Notes: a model not told the origin generated them from the sequence alone. A stretch of 64,000 nucleotides of DNA from Bremia lactucae (GCF_004359215.1 NC_090611.1:3860267-3924266), one strand, 5' to 3'; shown: positions 32,472-43,495, counted from the first letter of the stretch. A program made the numbers and translations.

Positions 32472-33692
32472 AAAAAAAATGTAGCCTCAAATCGGAAGAC
32501 CGATGAAATATTCGCGGTTGACAGATCACGACCAATGAGACATGCGCAGACGAAAACTATTCATTCGGTTACGAGCCAAGACGAAGTCTCACAATATATT
32601 TCCAGGCTTAGACAACATGCGAACGTATAGCGAAGATGGACAGGAGTCAGTGGGCGTGCTTATGGCGATGAATTCGAAGACGTACACGTCAGTGGCATGG
32701 CCGCCTTCAGTAGACGTCACACTGATGGATGCGTGAAGACTTCCCTTCCCAGAGGGAATACGGGCAGGCTTTAAATGCGCACTCCTGCATCATGCGGCGC
32801 TGGAAAATGTATTGTCTGCGATCCATAAGATAAGAAAGTGTGTTCCAAATATTGACGGATTGAGCCACGTGTTGTGTTCGTTAAACGGGGTAGAAGACTG
32901 GTTTGGCCTGCGGCGGAAGTCTCAAAAGAAGGGCCACATGAAGGTGGTGAAGCAAAGTGGGTGCTCAATCACCGGGGCGCCAGAGCAATCTGGATACACA
33001 TAAACGATAACGACGGCAGCTTCGACGCGGACGAGAGGGGCGACGGCATCGACGAAACTGATTATGATGTCCGAGATGGAGATGGTAAAGAGGTGTTCGG
33101 CGAGATTATCGACCATACTATGTGCGTCAGTGACGAGAAAGAGGCTAATCCTGGGACGAGGCAATGGCCGATGTAGAAAACGTTGCAGTGTGTACGCAGG
33201 TCGTGACCTAACGACGTCGAGAATTAAAAAAAGAAGAACCCCTTGAAGATAGAGGTTGATATCAAGGGAACGCGAGAAGACAAGTGCGGCTGTGTTGGTC
33301 GTTGGGTGATCCCCGATTGCTCGAACGCCATCAAAACCAGGTATGTGAAGAGAAAATCTGCTCAGTGGGAGCGAAGGGGTGCCAAAACAGGTTCCGTTCT
33401 TGTTGCCTGAAGCAGTGCATGACAAGCCGCGAAGTAGCCCAAATTCCTGCCCGATTAATCACGCTAGGAGCGGTGGAGCGCCAAAAACTGGGGAAAGTTT
33501 GCGCATACGATACTCCCACCAGCGTCGCACACGATCCGACTGCGCGAGAAGGATACCGGTGGGCACCATTCATTCGTGAGCGCGGATGTAGAAAAAAAAT
33601 CTCGATTTATTTCACACTCCTGCACTCCCAACACGGAATATGTTAAGTGCGTGGACTGTGTAGAGTCAAGGTATCCGTGATCTCTCAGATAT
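32472..33692 (+). pseudogene. AWS-SET methyltransferase-like insert in copia integrase, unit 2
   Basis: This is the homologue of the insert in unit 1, longer by about 170 bp that encode an acidic stretch (NDNDGSFDADERGDGIDETD). AWS-like residues are clearer here: CSVGAKGCQNRFRS at about 33363 (compare C...CQN-RFQ), after NQVCEEKI. The SET part is more decayed (ARLITLGAVERQ). The insert is flanked by GGTGCGAAGCATGGTG (32456-32471) and GGTGCGGAGCATGGTG (33693-33708), a 16-bp duplication of integrase sequence with one mismatch, consistent with a target-site duplication. No poly(A) is visible at its right edge. Confidence 0.5.
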
Positions 33693-33948
33693 GGTGCGGA
33701 GCATGGTGTTTGCTAGCGGTGAACCATTAAGTTCTTGGGGAGATGCAGCTGAGTATGCTGCATGCATAACCAACTGGAGTCCTACAAAGGCAAACATAGA
33801 GCATATGTTTCTTATCCAAATGCTCGCAAAAAAACACCTGTCTGAAGTGACGAAGTGGTATTTGGTACTCTATGTACAGTATAGAAGGAAGCTAAATAAA
33901 AGACGCTGGGTGAACGTCGAATGGCGGCTTTCGTTGTCGGAAATGTGA
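33691..33948 (+). pseudogene. Copia integrase C-terminal part, unit 2
   Basis: The frame reads MVRSMVFASGEPLSSWGDAA, then EYAACITNWSPTKANIE, nearly identical to unit 1. The preceding NKASNEKPERMH lies at about 32400, across the SET-like insert. Confidence 0.7.
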
Positions 33949-34592
33949 CGAGCCGAAAGGATACAAGATTTATATTTCAAACGATCGAATCGTGGTGATC
34001 ACCCAGCATGTCCAGAATGTTAAACGTTTGACAAGAAGCCAATAGTGAACTTACAATGATCTTAAAGTATGCTGTTGAACGGGGGAGCATAGCGATATGC
34101 TGCACAACAGAAAAGAGTAAGGTCGTCTAAATGAGCACGTGATCGACATTCGCTAGCATTATTAACAGTACTAGACAACATACACTTGTCACAGTGAAGG
34201 TGGGGCGCCTCGATTGCTTCACGTACACTGACGAGTAGAGGAAGATTACAGATAGTTAAGAAACCTTAGCTACCAAAGATTATTTCTAAGGCTTTAGAAT
34301 GGAGAAAAAAGTAAACCTGTAATAATGTATTAAGTATATAAGTAACGATCTTCATTCTACTACTGACTTAAGTCTATATATAACAAATCATATATGGTGC
34401 CTACTTGCGCGCCGCACATTCGTGTCTTATAACGATTGGCGGGATTGATTTAAACTTAAATCACAAATCAATAAAACCAATGTCTTATGCGCCAATATTA
34501 TTAAATATTTTAATATCGGAATTATTTAGCCAAACTTATTAAAGATTATAATGATGAATTTTTTTATTTCTTCTCATACAAAATAATATTTA

Positions 34593-34713
34593 GGCCGCCG
34601 TTCGGGACACAGACGTTTTTGATCCGGACACAGACGTTTTCGTTCCGTACACAGAAATTACTAGTTGGCTAGATCTAAGCTTTTTATTGGCTAACTCTAG
34701 GACATTTGATTGG
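34593..34713 (+). repeat. Left terminal inverted repeat of the MULE
   Basis: It matches the right end in reverse complement, with an extra segment of about 20 bp that contains a second copy of a GACACAGACGTTTT-like word. Confidence 0.85.
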
Positions 34714-36060
34714 TCAGCGTTTGAATTGGAATACAAGCCCAGCGCTAAAAATCGCCATATCTTCACAATTAACAACCGAGCAACCTTTGCATTTGACAAC
34801 GACAGAAGATAGTGTATGTGAATGCAAAATACTTCAATTTTGATACGGAAAGGATGAAATACTTTCAATTTTGATTGAGAAAGAATGAATACCATATGAA
34901 TGAATCAATGGCGTAGCTCTATTCTGATTCGAATACTGTCGATGTCTGTGTCGAGTCCGTCGCTTCTACTGCCGGTGAAACCGCTGGTATATTGCACCCC
35001 ATTTTTTTTTCTTGTTCGGCCGGCAGCCCTGAAAAGAATACAAAGTCGTGAGTCGTGACGGTAGGCCAGCTGCCCGCAAGCGCGACAAACAGGTGGCCTG
35101 CGTATTTTTGAAGGGGCTCAGCGTATTCGAATGCCGAAGTATCGCGACGAGTGGAAATATTTTAAGGCACGGAAGTCGAGGAAAGTGGCCGTTCTCCTGT
35201 TCCTACCGGCTCCGGTTCTTGTATGACTACTAGAGTCTTTTGAGAGAGCTTCTCCAGTTCTGCTGCTGCCGGACAGGAAGGTGCCTAAAAGTTGTAGCAA
35301 CTATTTCCATTACAGCTGGCAAAACTTCCTCGGGATTTGCGATCGCCTGAGGACGAGGAAAGTAAGGTCTGTATAGGTAGGTGCAACTGCTCTGCAACGT
35401 CCGAAAGTTGAAGTTGTCGGTCAATCCGTGGCTGATGCCGTAGTCGGTGTTGGCAAGGAACAATCCAACTGCTGCAAATACATTTTGGCATTGATTTGGC
35501 GCATTACTGGGATCAAAAGGTCGCTGCGCAAGTTCAAGCCGTAAGAAAGGTTGAATTTTAGTTGGCAACATTGAAATTTCGATAATTTTATCAAGTAAAG
35601 AACCTCACCTGACAATGCACATTCGTGAGCGCAGAGTACGACACCAATCGATTCACATTTTAAAGATTATACCTGACGGCGTTAGCATGGCGAGGGCAAG
35701 ATTTTTCTTTGCTGATTTGCCAACTCCGACCGGTATTCGAGCATGGAACTTTCCATGGATCGTTGTATCGTCTCACAGCATCCGAGTAAGTTTTTCATAC
35801 TGGTTGGGAGAAAGCGTTTTAATCGACTGTGTGCACCTTCTCCACGAGAGGTCGCAATGTGTCCGAAATGGCGGATCTGTCTCGTCCATGCCTTAACACA
35901 ATTTTCTTTGTGGGGATCAATCCATACGATCTGGAGATATTGAATTGCCGTCCCACTTCCATTATTGATTTGTTTTGAAATGTACTCCTTAATTAATTGA
36001 AGTACGTTTCGGTTTCAGCATACATGCCCTAAAAGAAGGGGAAATTTAAATTAGGTATAG
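34714..36060. other. MULE interior without recognisable gene
   Basis: Short frames on both strands (for example 35230-35571 minus, 35615-35896 plus) have no motif I know. It may be captured host sequence or decayed transposase. Confidence 0.3.
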
Positions 36061-36063
36061 GTC

Positions 36064-37038
36064 TTAGACGATTGAGTGGATGAGTGCCAATGGACTTACT
36101 GAATGCCATTCCTTATGGAGCTCATTCCATTCATCTTCTTGTACCAAAGGTTTGTATTTTGCTAGGACATTCTTTGCAAAATGCCAAGCGCAGAAGAGGA
36201 CTGCGGGTTTGAGAAGCTGGATTTCAATGCGGTGAATAGAGCAAGCTCGCATCACCTACGAAAGCCACTGGAAGAGATCTCTCCCGCTCAAGAGGCCCTT
36301 GAAAAAAAAAATTGCCGTGATATAGAACGGCTCATCCTCGAACCTCATAAAACAAAGCTGGCTTAGAACGACGTAAACAGATTAGTATATCTAAACAGAT
36401 AAAACAGAGGAAATCGGCATCTGCTCGTCTTGTAAGTCGCATCCATATTAAAAACTTCGTAAAGTTGTCGCAACATTTGGATGGATTCCGGATGAGCGAC
36501 GAACATCTGGGTCACATGCCCATTGTTATCCAATATTACGTCGATTTCATTTTTTTTCCTCCGAAGGTCTCCATCCGTTGGCGTACGTCCATTCAACTTA
36601 TCATTTTTTTTGCTTTCCGGCAAACATTGTAAAGTTTTTGCTTGGTCACGTCAATATTATCTTCTTTGGACCTTAGGTCTCGATCTCTCGGACTCGCACT
36701 CCAGATTCGATCAAGTCCTTCACTGCCGTCTCTTGGTCTTCGGTCAGACGCATGCAAACAGCGTGACCAGTTGGATGTGATGATGCCTCATGGTTGTGCT
36801 CCCCGTGCTCGACTAAAAAACTCCATTGGCCATCTACAAGATAAAATATGGGTAAATGCATGAAGAGATAATCGAATTTCAACTGATCAACAAGGTAAAT
36901 TACTTTGGCATGATGTTCCGTGCCGACCATTATGAAAGGATAGCCAGTACAAGAGCTCGCGGAGCTTCTTTTCCAACTTCCCTCCTCTAAATTGTGATTG
37001 TTTCGGTACATTCCTACGCGATCGCATTTACAATGCAC
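36064..37038 (-). pseudogene. MULE transposase with FAR1-type DNA-binding domain
   Basis: Reading down from 37038: CKCDRVGMYRN, SSCTGYPF, and WSFLVEHGEHNHEASSHPTG (zinc-binding FAR1-like domain with HNH-type HNH/E residues); then, after frame changes near 36685 and 36605, ILDNNGHVTQMFVAHPESIQ and EVFNMDATYKTSRCRFPL (transposase core, D in MDATYKT); then 36064-36255 with LKPAVLFCAWHFAKNVLAKY (C-x2-WH motif). At least two frameshifts and one stop inactivate it. The region 34714-36060 holds no recognisable domain, so the C-terminal part is lost or unrecognised. Confidence 0.75.
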
Positions 37039-37443
37039 TTTCTGCTTTCCGTTACGTTGCCTGTAAGAATGTTTTGTAAAAATTTAGTATATTTCCTCAG
37101 CAAAAACGCATTGAAGGCTTTTGCACGTCATCCTTTGAGGAGTACATTATTCCAGCAAGAGAAACAGGAGGTTGGAGAAACATATTTCTTAAGTTAAATA
37201 AGGAGGTATACAGGGGGCGAGATAAATGTTGAAATGGTTGTAGATCCGGATTTGTAAATAAAATATCGAAAGTAGTAAATTTGATCTAATATATAGGTGA
37301 TAAATTTATGTATAAAAAAGGAAACACCCCGTTTTAGGGAGGGAAAACGGATAAATAAGGTAGAGCATACGAAGGGGCTTAAACTAACATTGGGGGCTAA
37401 ATATTTGGGGGGGAGTTGAATCGGGAAGGACGCTTTACTGTAG

Positions 37444-37544
37444 CCAATCAAATGTCCTAGAACTAGCCAATCGAATAGCTTAGAATTAGCCAGTTAATCG
37501 TGTCTGTGTCCGGATCAAAAACGTCAGTGTTCCGAAAAGCGGCC
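37444..37544 (-). repeat. Right terminal inverted repeat of the MULE
   Basis: Reverse complement of the left end. It is directly followed by TAATATTTA, the second copy of the target duplication. Confidence 0.85.
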
Positions 37545-37870
37545 TAATATTTATTATTCCTCTAATAGGAAATAATATTTATGTAACGGGAGACCCGTTA
37601 CAATTTCTGTAATATCAAACAATTAGTGTGAGATGTCGTTCGATACTTAATTAAGATTATTTTGTTCTAAAAGTAAGAATTCAGTAGACAATATAACGAG
37701 AAGAGCGTGAATTGTTGCGGTATAGTTTCCACATATGACCTAGCCTCTCGATATAGTCACTGGACAAGGTCATAAAGACGTGTTAAAATCCCAGCTGTCT
37801 CTGTCGTCTTAGCAATATATGATGCACTACTTGGCAGATGTTCGTATAATCGGTTGCATAAGCCACTTAT

Positions 37871-37887
37871 GCTTCAATTAGCAATTT
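37871..37887 (+). promoter_or_regulatory. Possible oomycete core promoter (INR/FPR-like) of the effector gene
   Basis: The sequence CAATTAGCAATTT inside this site fits 11 of 13 positions of the oomycete INR-FPR pattern CATTYYNCAWTTT. It ends 9 nt before the effector ATG, closer than usual. The motif is known from Phytophthora promoters; its use here is inference. Confidence 0.35.
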
Positions 37888-37896
37888 GCCTCATCG

Positions 37897-38988
37897 ATGA
37901 AGTTCGTTTTTGTGTTTGGAGCGCTTTTTGCTCTCTTCATACGCTTGAATCGTGCCGCACTGGTGGCTAGGGAGGCAAATCCACTTGAATTGAGCCACGA
38001 CCGAGCGAATTTTCGTAGAATTACGAGGAGGCTAAGAATTGACACTTTGAACGCTAGTGAAGAGAGAAACATCTTTAATTTCTGGCGTCGGAAAAAGCAT
38101 GCAAACTGGGAGGGTCTCTTGAACGTTGATGATGTGCCCCAATTTACTCCTCGTCAAATTCAAGAAAATATCAAGTGGTCGAAGAAGGACTTGAAAGAAG
38201 TCTTGACAGCGCTGAACTTTCGCAAAGTGACAAGCCCAGAAGTTACCAGACAGAAGATGTTCCAACTCGACGAGTATCTCGATTCGCTGGACCTAAAGAC
38301 AGAGGTTAAGACGATGGACGAAATTGTAGCGAAAAGGTTGAAGGTCTTAGGCATGCTTAAAGGAAATGATTGGGAGCACACGAAGGAATTGAAGAGACAT
38401 TTGGCTCATGTTTGGGTTATTAAAAGGATTCCTGTGAGAAACGTCTACAGGGGCCTAAAAATGAATGAAGAAGAGTCTTTGGAAAACCTTTTCTCGATTC
38501 GAAGCGGCGAAGAGACGCTTGACTTTTTCCTTGATTTCTTTTACGCCACTCGTAAATACCACAATGATAAGGAAGAGTTGGCTGAATTGTTTCTCGAGAC
38601 GTACGATGTAGCAACTGTCTTGCATTTAATAAATGTCGGATCGCGACTAGACTCAGCACAAGTATTTGTAGCGCAGTTGGAGCATAGTCTTCACCGCAAG
38701 TGGAGCTCAATGAGCCACAATAAGGTGTTTTTCGATATTCTTCACCTCGACAAAAAGGGATCTCAAGTCTTTAACACGTTTGAGATGCAGACGTGGTACC
38801 GATTTATTAAAGGCACCGATCCTGACGAGGCAGAAGCCAAAACATTAATTTTTTTGATCCATAGCTATGGCACCGCTTTTCTGTCGGACGTGTTGATTCG
38901 TGGACAAGGACAATCGATCTCATCGCTACGTCCGATCTTCCGAAAAGCGTTGCTTGATCATTGGGCAAAGCAGAAAACTGGATCTTAG
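37897..38988 (+). CDS. RxLR-EER effector candidate with C-terminal LWY-like unit
   Basis: 363 residues, no intron. A signal peptide of about 20 residues (KFVFVFGALFALFIRLNRA) is followed by R44-R45-L46-R47, a true RxLR match, and E55-E56-R57, at the usual spacing. Proteins of this class are secreted and many act inside plant cells. The C-terminal domain is helix-rich; around residues 275-305 KVFFDILHLDKKGSQVF and TWYRFI resemble an LWY module (L--LD--G------TW--Y). Upstream modules are more diverged. The target is unknown. The gene starts about 295 bp after the LTR that houses the MULE. The frame may have lost a C-terminal module; see the following feature. Confidence 0.85.
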   Translation: MKFVFVFGALFALFIRLNRAALVAREANPLELSHDRANFRRITRRLRIDTLNASEERNIFNFWRRKKHANWEGLLNVDDVPQFTPRQIQENIKWSKKDLKEVLTALNFRKVTSPEVTRQKMFQLDEYLDSLDLKTEVKTMDEIVAKRLKVLGMLKGNDWEHTKELKRHLAHVWVIKRIPVRNVYRGLKMNEEESLENLFSIRSGEETLDFFLDFFYATRKYHNDKEELAELFLETYDVATVLHLINVGSRLDSAQVFVAQLEHSLHRKWSSMSHNKVFFDILHLDKKGSQVFNTFEMQTWYRFIKGTDPDEAEAKTLIFLIHSYGTAFLSDVLIRGQGQSISSLRPIFRKALLDHWAKQKTGS

Positions 38989-39274
38989 AACAGTTATCAG
39001 CGAGCTAGATATTTTCCAGGGAAATGATGATGCTGGAAGGTTGAGGTTGCTATGTTGGAGGCTTACGTGGAGCACAAGGCTGATATGTTGCAATCGCAAG
39101 TGGGAAGAGACAAACGCGGTGAAGCAGCTGGAAGACTGGGGCGCTTTTGATAACATGCAAATGAACAGTCACAAAAACGAGCTTAATATATTGAAACGGA
39201 AGTTGCTGACGAATTATAACCTCTTGGATCAACTATTAAAAGGGCTTACTATAACGTATTTTAAACAGAAATAA
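38989..39274 (+). pseudogene. Coding-like remnant behind the effector stop
   Basis: After the TAG the same frame, past two further stops, gives KVEVAMLEAYVEHKADMLQ, and another frame gives MQMNSHKNELNILKRKLL. Both look like helical effector sequence. This suggests that the ancestral protein was longer and that the present stop is secondary, or that this is a translated 3' UTR by chance. Confidence 0.3.
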
Positions 39275-39998
39275 AGTATATGTCATGCTCGACTTGCTGC
39301 AAATTCACTTTTGCATTGTTTAGGTTGTGAATTTCCATGACAGCTAAAAACGTAAATTTCTAACGACACGCTGGCAAGGATATTATTGCCATGATTATCC
39401 GCACTATCTTAAAGCACCAGTGAAAGCAATCAACCAAAACGTGATATGTTGCTTATGGTCTAAGTGACGTGGCCTAGCTTGATTTAAATTGTTGGGCACC
39501 TAATTTTGCTTCTAGCTACAATAACGTAAGCAAACTTTCAAGGTGATAGCCGCAAGCACTAGTTGTTAAGACAAGGACACGAATTGAAGATGATTAAGCA
39601 GAACATGCCTCGTACGGTGCTGCTAGTCTTTTCTACGCTTTCGTGTGGTAAAATTTATCAAGCGATCCTCTTAATTTTATCGATGAGCTATTAAAATGAT
39701 CATTTAAATGCAGTTACTTGTAAGAAGTCATCGAAGCTCCCCTGCTGCTTTCATTTTCCCTGCGGATTGACATCTTGCAATATTTGCGGCACAAGATTCA
39801 TGAAGTCGCAAAGCCACGACGACTTGCAAATAATTGAGGCTTGAATGGCTTAAGATTGCACTTCGGAAGATTGAGGCTTACGGTTTCTCTCGTCGCACTA
39901 GAAATTTGAAGCCTGCTCGTTGTGCAACACACCGTAATGTGCCTTGTTCACCTTTTCAAAAACTAGCTGGAAAATAATAACTGAACATGCCCGATTAT
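39275..39998. other. Intergenic, nothing recognised
   Basis: AT-rich; no frame with a recognisable family. It ends at the left LTR of element G. Confidence 0.4.
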
Positions 39999-40202
39999 TG
40001 TCAGGAATGACGGTAAATGACGACTGAATCAAATTTTAGTTTTACTAACTGATACTTTTGGTATACTCCTTAAGGTATCTCCTATCCTAAATCTAAATCT
40101 TATCATCTCTCCTAATTGCGCAAACCTTTTTACTTGTTTTTTATTATGGCGCATGTGTAAAATTGAATTAAAAAATGAATGGTTCAACAGATAATTCGAA
40201 AT
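39999..40202 (-). repeat. 3' LTR of element G
   Basis: It starts (plus strand) TGTCAGGAATGACGG and ends about GATAATTCGAAAT. It is aligned by eye with 45260-45470; differences are scattered. Confidence 0.7.
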
Positions 40203-40299
40203 TTCGGTTTATACTTGATAAAACATCGAAATTAAAGGTTGGATTAATCCTATCCATACTTAAGCCTTGCCACATTTAGGATTAATCATTTTAATAATT

Positions 40300-41282
40300 T
40301 CGAATGTCCCACCTTTCTTGCCGCAAACTTAGCTCTTGGTGTCCCCATATCTTTCGCAGCGTGCTTCTGCGAGTATCAAGCATAACTAGATCTCCAACCT
40401 TGAATTCAACTTGATTTATTCGGCGCTTTTAATCGTAGTATGGTTTTTGCGAAGCTTGTGCTTTTAAAAGATTATTGCGAGCCTGATCGATGATCGCTGC
40501 TCGTTCTTCGATAAACTCTTTTGCGTATACGTCAATCTCCTCGTATCTATTTCAAAGGGAGAGTATCCCCCTGGATGCACTAACCAGTGTAGAGTGTGCA
40601 TACTCTATGCTTCCCAAGTGTTCGGTCCAGTCAGTGCCATGGTAAGATATCATGCATCTGAGTGCGTCCTCTACCACAAGGTTCTGGCGCTCAGTCTGTC
40701 AACCGACTTGAGCCCGATGAGCGGTTGTCATACTTAGACGAACACCGATGATCGTCATCAAAGACTTTCAAAACATGGACGTGACACTCATGATAACTTC
40801 TGGAAGGCCATGGTGTCGAACGACAGCATCGAAAAATACTTTGGCTGTTGTGCATGCATCGTCCTTTACGTGCACTACTAAGTACTTCGTTCGTTTGGAA
40901 ATTTTGTCGACAACAGTTAGGATGGCATCAAATCCATTGGACAAAGGAAGCTTTGTTATGAAGTCCATTGACACCACTTGCCAGCAAGCATCCGGTATTG
41001 GAATTGGCATAAGTAATCCGTTTTTTCGTTGATTATCATATTTCCAACGTGCGCAGGTTTTACAAGTTTTGACATATTCCTTGACGTCTTTCTGCAACGA
41101 TTTCCAGTAATACCATTGAGCAAATCGCAAGAATGTTCTGCGATTTCCGGATGAGCAGCTATTGCCGAATCATGATATTCCGATATTACTTTCGTTCGCA
41201 AACGGTTGTTGTTGGGCACGCAAAGATGTGTGAGTTTATTTGATGTGCGCAAAAACAACAATTCCTCTTGCTTGACAAACAA
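40300..41282 (-). pseudogene. Integrase region of element G
   Basis: 41282 down: a zinc-binding part with YHDSAIAAHP, then in a shifted frame CKTCARWKY (41061-41090 region). Core: QVVSMDFITKLPLSNGFDAI and LTVVDKISKRTKYLVV (first Asp), then HHGLPEVIMSV, where the second Asp should follow but the frame breaks. About 40400-40560 reads GDLVMLDTRRSTLRK and EFIEERAAIIDQARNN, the C-terminal GPY/F-like region. No chromodomain is seen. Confidence 0.7.
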
Positions 41283-41352
41283 CGAACTTGTTTCGGAGCT
41301 TTTCTATGCTTCTTCAAACTCGGCATCTCTGGCGTAGCCTTGTTGAAGTAGC

Positions 41353-42930
41353 TTAAGAACTTCTAGTGACAACTCGACATACGACGCTGTCATTAAGGGG
41401 GCAACTTGCAGAGCCTTCGCCTCCTCCCGAGTTAGAGTTGGCACCGAGGGCGAACAAAGTAAACGTGTACCTCGTTGTTGGCAACTGAATCGCACTTATG
41501 AAAGTAGATATTGTCCACGACAGTATCATCAGGTCGGCGCGAAAGCACATTAGCTTACGACCATTAATGTGGTGTATCGTAGACGTGTATTGAGCGAAGG
41601 TGGTCAAGGATCGAGCCAACTTCGGCGAGACTTTCGGATGATGAAGCATCCAAGAGCAGGCGCTATTGTCCGTGAGAATTTTAAACTGATGGCGATAAAG
41701 GTAATAACGTCATTTGTCAAATACAGCTTTGATTGCAAAGAGCTCCTTTTCATGAGCAGGCCAATTAATCTTATGGACTCTAAGCTTCTTCGAATAAAAC
41801 GCTACTGGATAGTCATGTCCATTGAGAAATTGCGATAAAACACCTCCAACGCACGACCCTGATGCATCCGTAGTGAGAACAAATGGGCGTGAAAAGTTGG
41901 GCAAAGTCAGCACAGGGGCGACTTACAAAATGGGCGTGAAAAGTTGAGCAAAGTCAGCGCAGGTGCAATTTGTAAGCCCCCCTACGAAGGAATCCTCTTG
42001 TTCTGCATTTTTGGGAATCTTTCTTACCGAGATGTCTCAACGGCAGAACTATGTGCGCAAACTGATGAATAAAGCGGCGATAATAACCAGCAAGACCAAG
42101 AAACCTTTGCAATTCCTTTACAGAGGTAGATGGTGGCCACTTAGCGATTGCTTCCGTTTTCGTGTTATCAACGGATAATCTTTTGCCAGAAACAGTGTGC
42201 CCCAAAAAGCTGACCTCTTGGCGCGCGAACTTGCACTTGCCGATGTGAGCGAAGAGTGTCTCCTTGCGTAATCCGTCGAACACGATAGCATGATGTCCAA
42301 GATGCCCGTCGCATGAGACGGAAAAGATGCATATATCATCTAAATACCACAACAAATGGGAACTTTCCAAAAAGAACACGCATCAAGCGCGACCAAATGC
42401 CAGGCATTCCAGCAAGGCCCATCGAAGCAACGCCCCCCTGATACGTCTCGTTTGATGTGCGAAACGCAGTGTACTTTTTGCCACGGATGGATACGCATCT
42501 GATGGTACCCTTGAGCGAAGTCAATGACTGTGAAATAGCTTATACCTCGCATCTTATCGAATAATTTATCGATTCGCGGCAAAGGTATTTTAGGGACGAC
42601 TGACTTTAAGTTGACGTAACGAAAGTCAATCACCCAACGGGGCAAAATTTTCGCATTTTCGGATTGAATCCATTCCGAACGAGATACACTCGTACCGGTT
42701 GTTGGGTCCTTTTTAGGAATGCCAAAGATGTTTGATACCCAAGGCGAATCTGAAAGCTTGATTCTTTCGCGCGAAGGGTTCTCATCGACGAATTTCTGTA
42801 AAGCCTTTTGTTCAATTTGTGAAAGTCGAATCGGCGGACGACTACTCGGTTGCGCACCGGGTTGCATATTAATTTCAAACTTAACCGACCGTTGAGGAGG
42901 CAAACAATCCGGGAACATTTCCGAATACAT
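41353..42930 (-). pseudogene. Reverse transcriptase and RNase H region of element G
   Basis: 42340-42930 (196 residues) has VKFEINMQPGAQPSSRPP, WVIDFRYVNLKSVVPKIPLP and FTVIDFAQGYHQMRI with the first catalytic Asp. 41954-42379 has WYLDDICIFS, an intact YxDD-type box, and SFLGHTVSGKRLSVDNTKTE, then LQRFLGLAGYYRRFIH. 41710-41913 is RNase H with VLTTDASGSCVGGVLSQF and AHEKELFAIKAVFDK. The breaks lie between rather than inside these motifs. Confidence 0.8.
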
Positions 42931-43231
42931 CTTTATAGGAATCGAGTAAAGCCTTTAACCTTTTTTCACGAGGTTTTGAAGATTCCGACTCTTGTTAAAT
43001 TTTGACACGATAGACTTCTTCGTATTGTGATGTTTTCAATTTCCTTGAAAAGTCGGCAAAGGAAATAATGTCCGGTTCAAAAACCTCATCCTGTGGTATG
43101 TCACCACTTTTGAACGAAACTTGATGAGTACGCAAATTTATGATTGGATCGTGCGCAGTAAACCAAGGCTTACCCAGAATTACATCACGGGAACTGCTCA
43201 TTGGCCACTCAATAACCGGAACGTCAAAGAA

Positions 43232-43495
43232 TTATTTACCATCAAAGGAGATACTTGCGACTCCTTTCTCCACCTTCTTTTTGGTGGTATTAGTGCCGTC
43301 GAGACGAGTGGCTTGAAATGCCACTTCAGACATGACGCGTTGCAGCAACCCCGACTTCACATTGCAGGTGGCGCCAGAATCGAGCATTATAAAGACAGCA
43401 CGATCTTCAAGATGACCCTTTTTGACGATCACATATTTTCCCATGAAGGAAGCAAAGTCAGCTTCACTTAGTGTGCTGATAGCTTCATTTGACAC
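43232..43495 (-). pseudogene. Aspartic protease of element G
   Basis: An 87-residue frame contains YVIVKKGHLEDRAVFIMLDS, continuing GATCNVKSGLLQRV, so the active-site triplet DSG is intact. A further frame (42995-43201: SSRDVILGKPWFTAHDPIIN) supplies the C-terminal ILG(K/M)PW motif, out of frame. Confidence 0.7.

Larger units (their letters stand above)
30039..34152 (+). mobile_element. Copia element, tandem unit 2 (3' truncated)
   Basis: It starts with an LTR that directly follows unit 1. It carries gag (30280-30565), more gag/protease-derived sequence to about 32000, integrase split by the SET-like insert, and ends about 60 bp after a sequence matching 28270-28332 of unit 1. No RT and no 3' LTR follow; an A-family LTR begins within 40 bp. 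Both units share the insert, so it was present before the copies arose. Confidence 0.65.
34593..37544 (-). mobile_element. MULE DNA transposon with complete ends
   Basis: The element is 2952 bp. Terminal inverted repeats (34593-34713 and 37444-37544) start GGCCGC and share TGATCCGGACACAGAC and CTAGGACATTTGATTGG. It is flanked by a perfect 9-bp duplication TAATATTTA (34584-34592 and 37545-37553), the size expected for Mutator-like elements. A decayed transposase with a FAR1-type DNA-binding domain lies on the minus strand. Confidence 0.88.
34187..37602 (-). repeat. A-family LTR split by a MULE
   Basis: 34187-34592 matches the element A LTR (for example CTTCACGTACACT...AGAGGAAGA). After the MULE, 37554-37602 supplies the other end (TGTAACGGGAGACCCGTTACA-like, compare 1816-1837). 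Removing the MULE and one copy of its target duplication leaves about 455 bp, close to the 448 bp of the element A LTR. Confidence 0.65.

Noticed and set aside
35230..35615. Minus-strand frames inside the MULE
   Set aside because: Could be captured host sequence, but I see no domain and cannot place them in the transposase.
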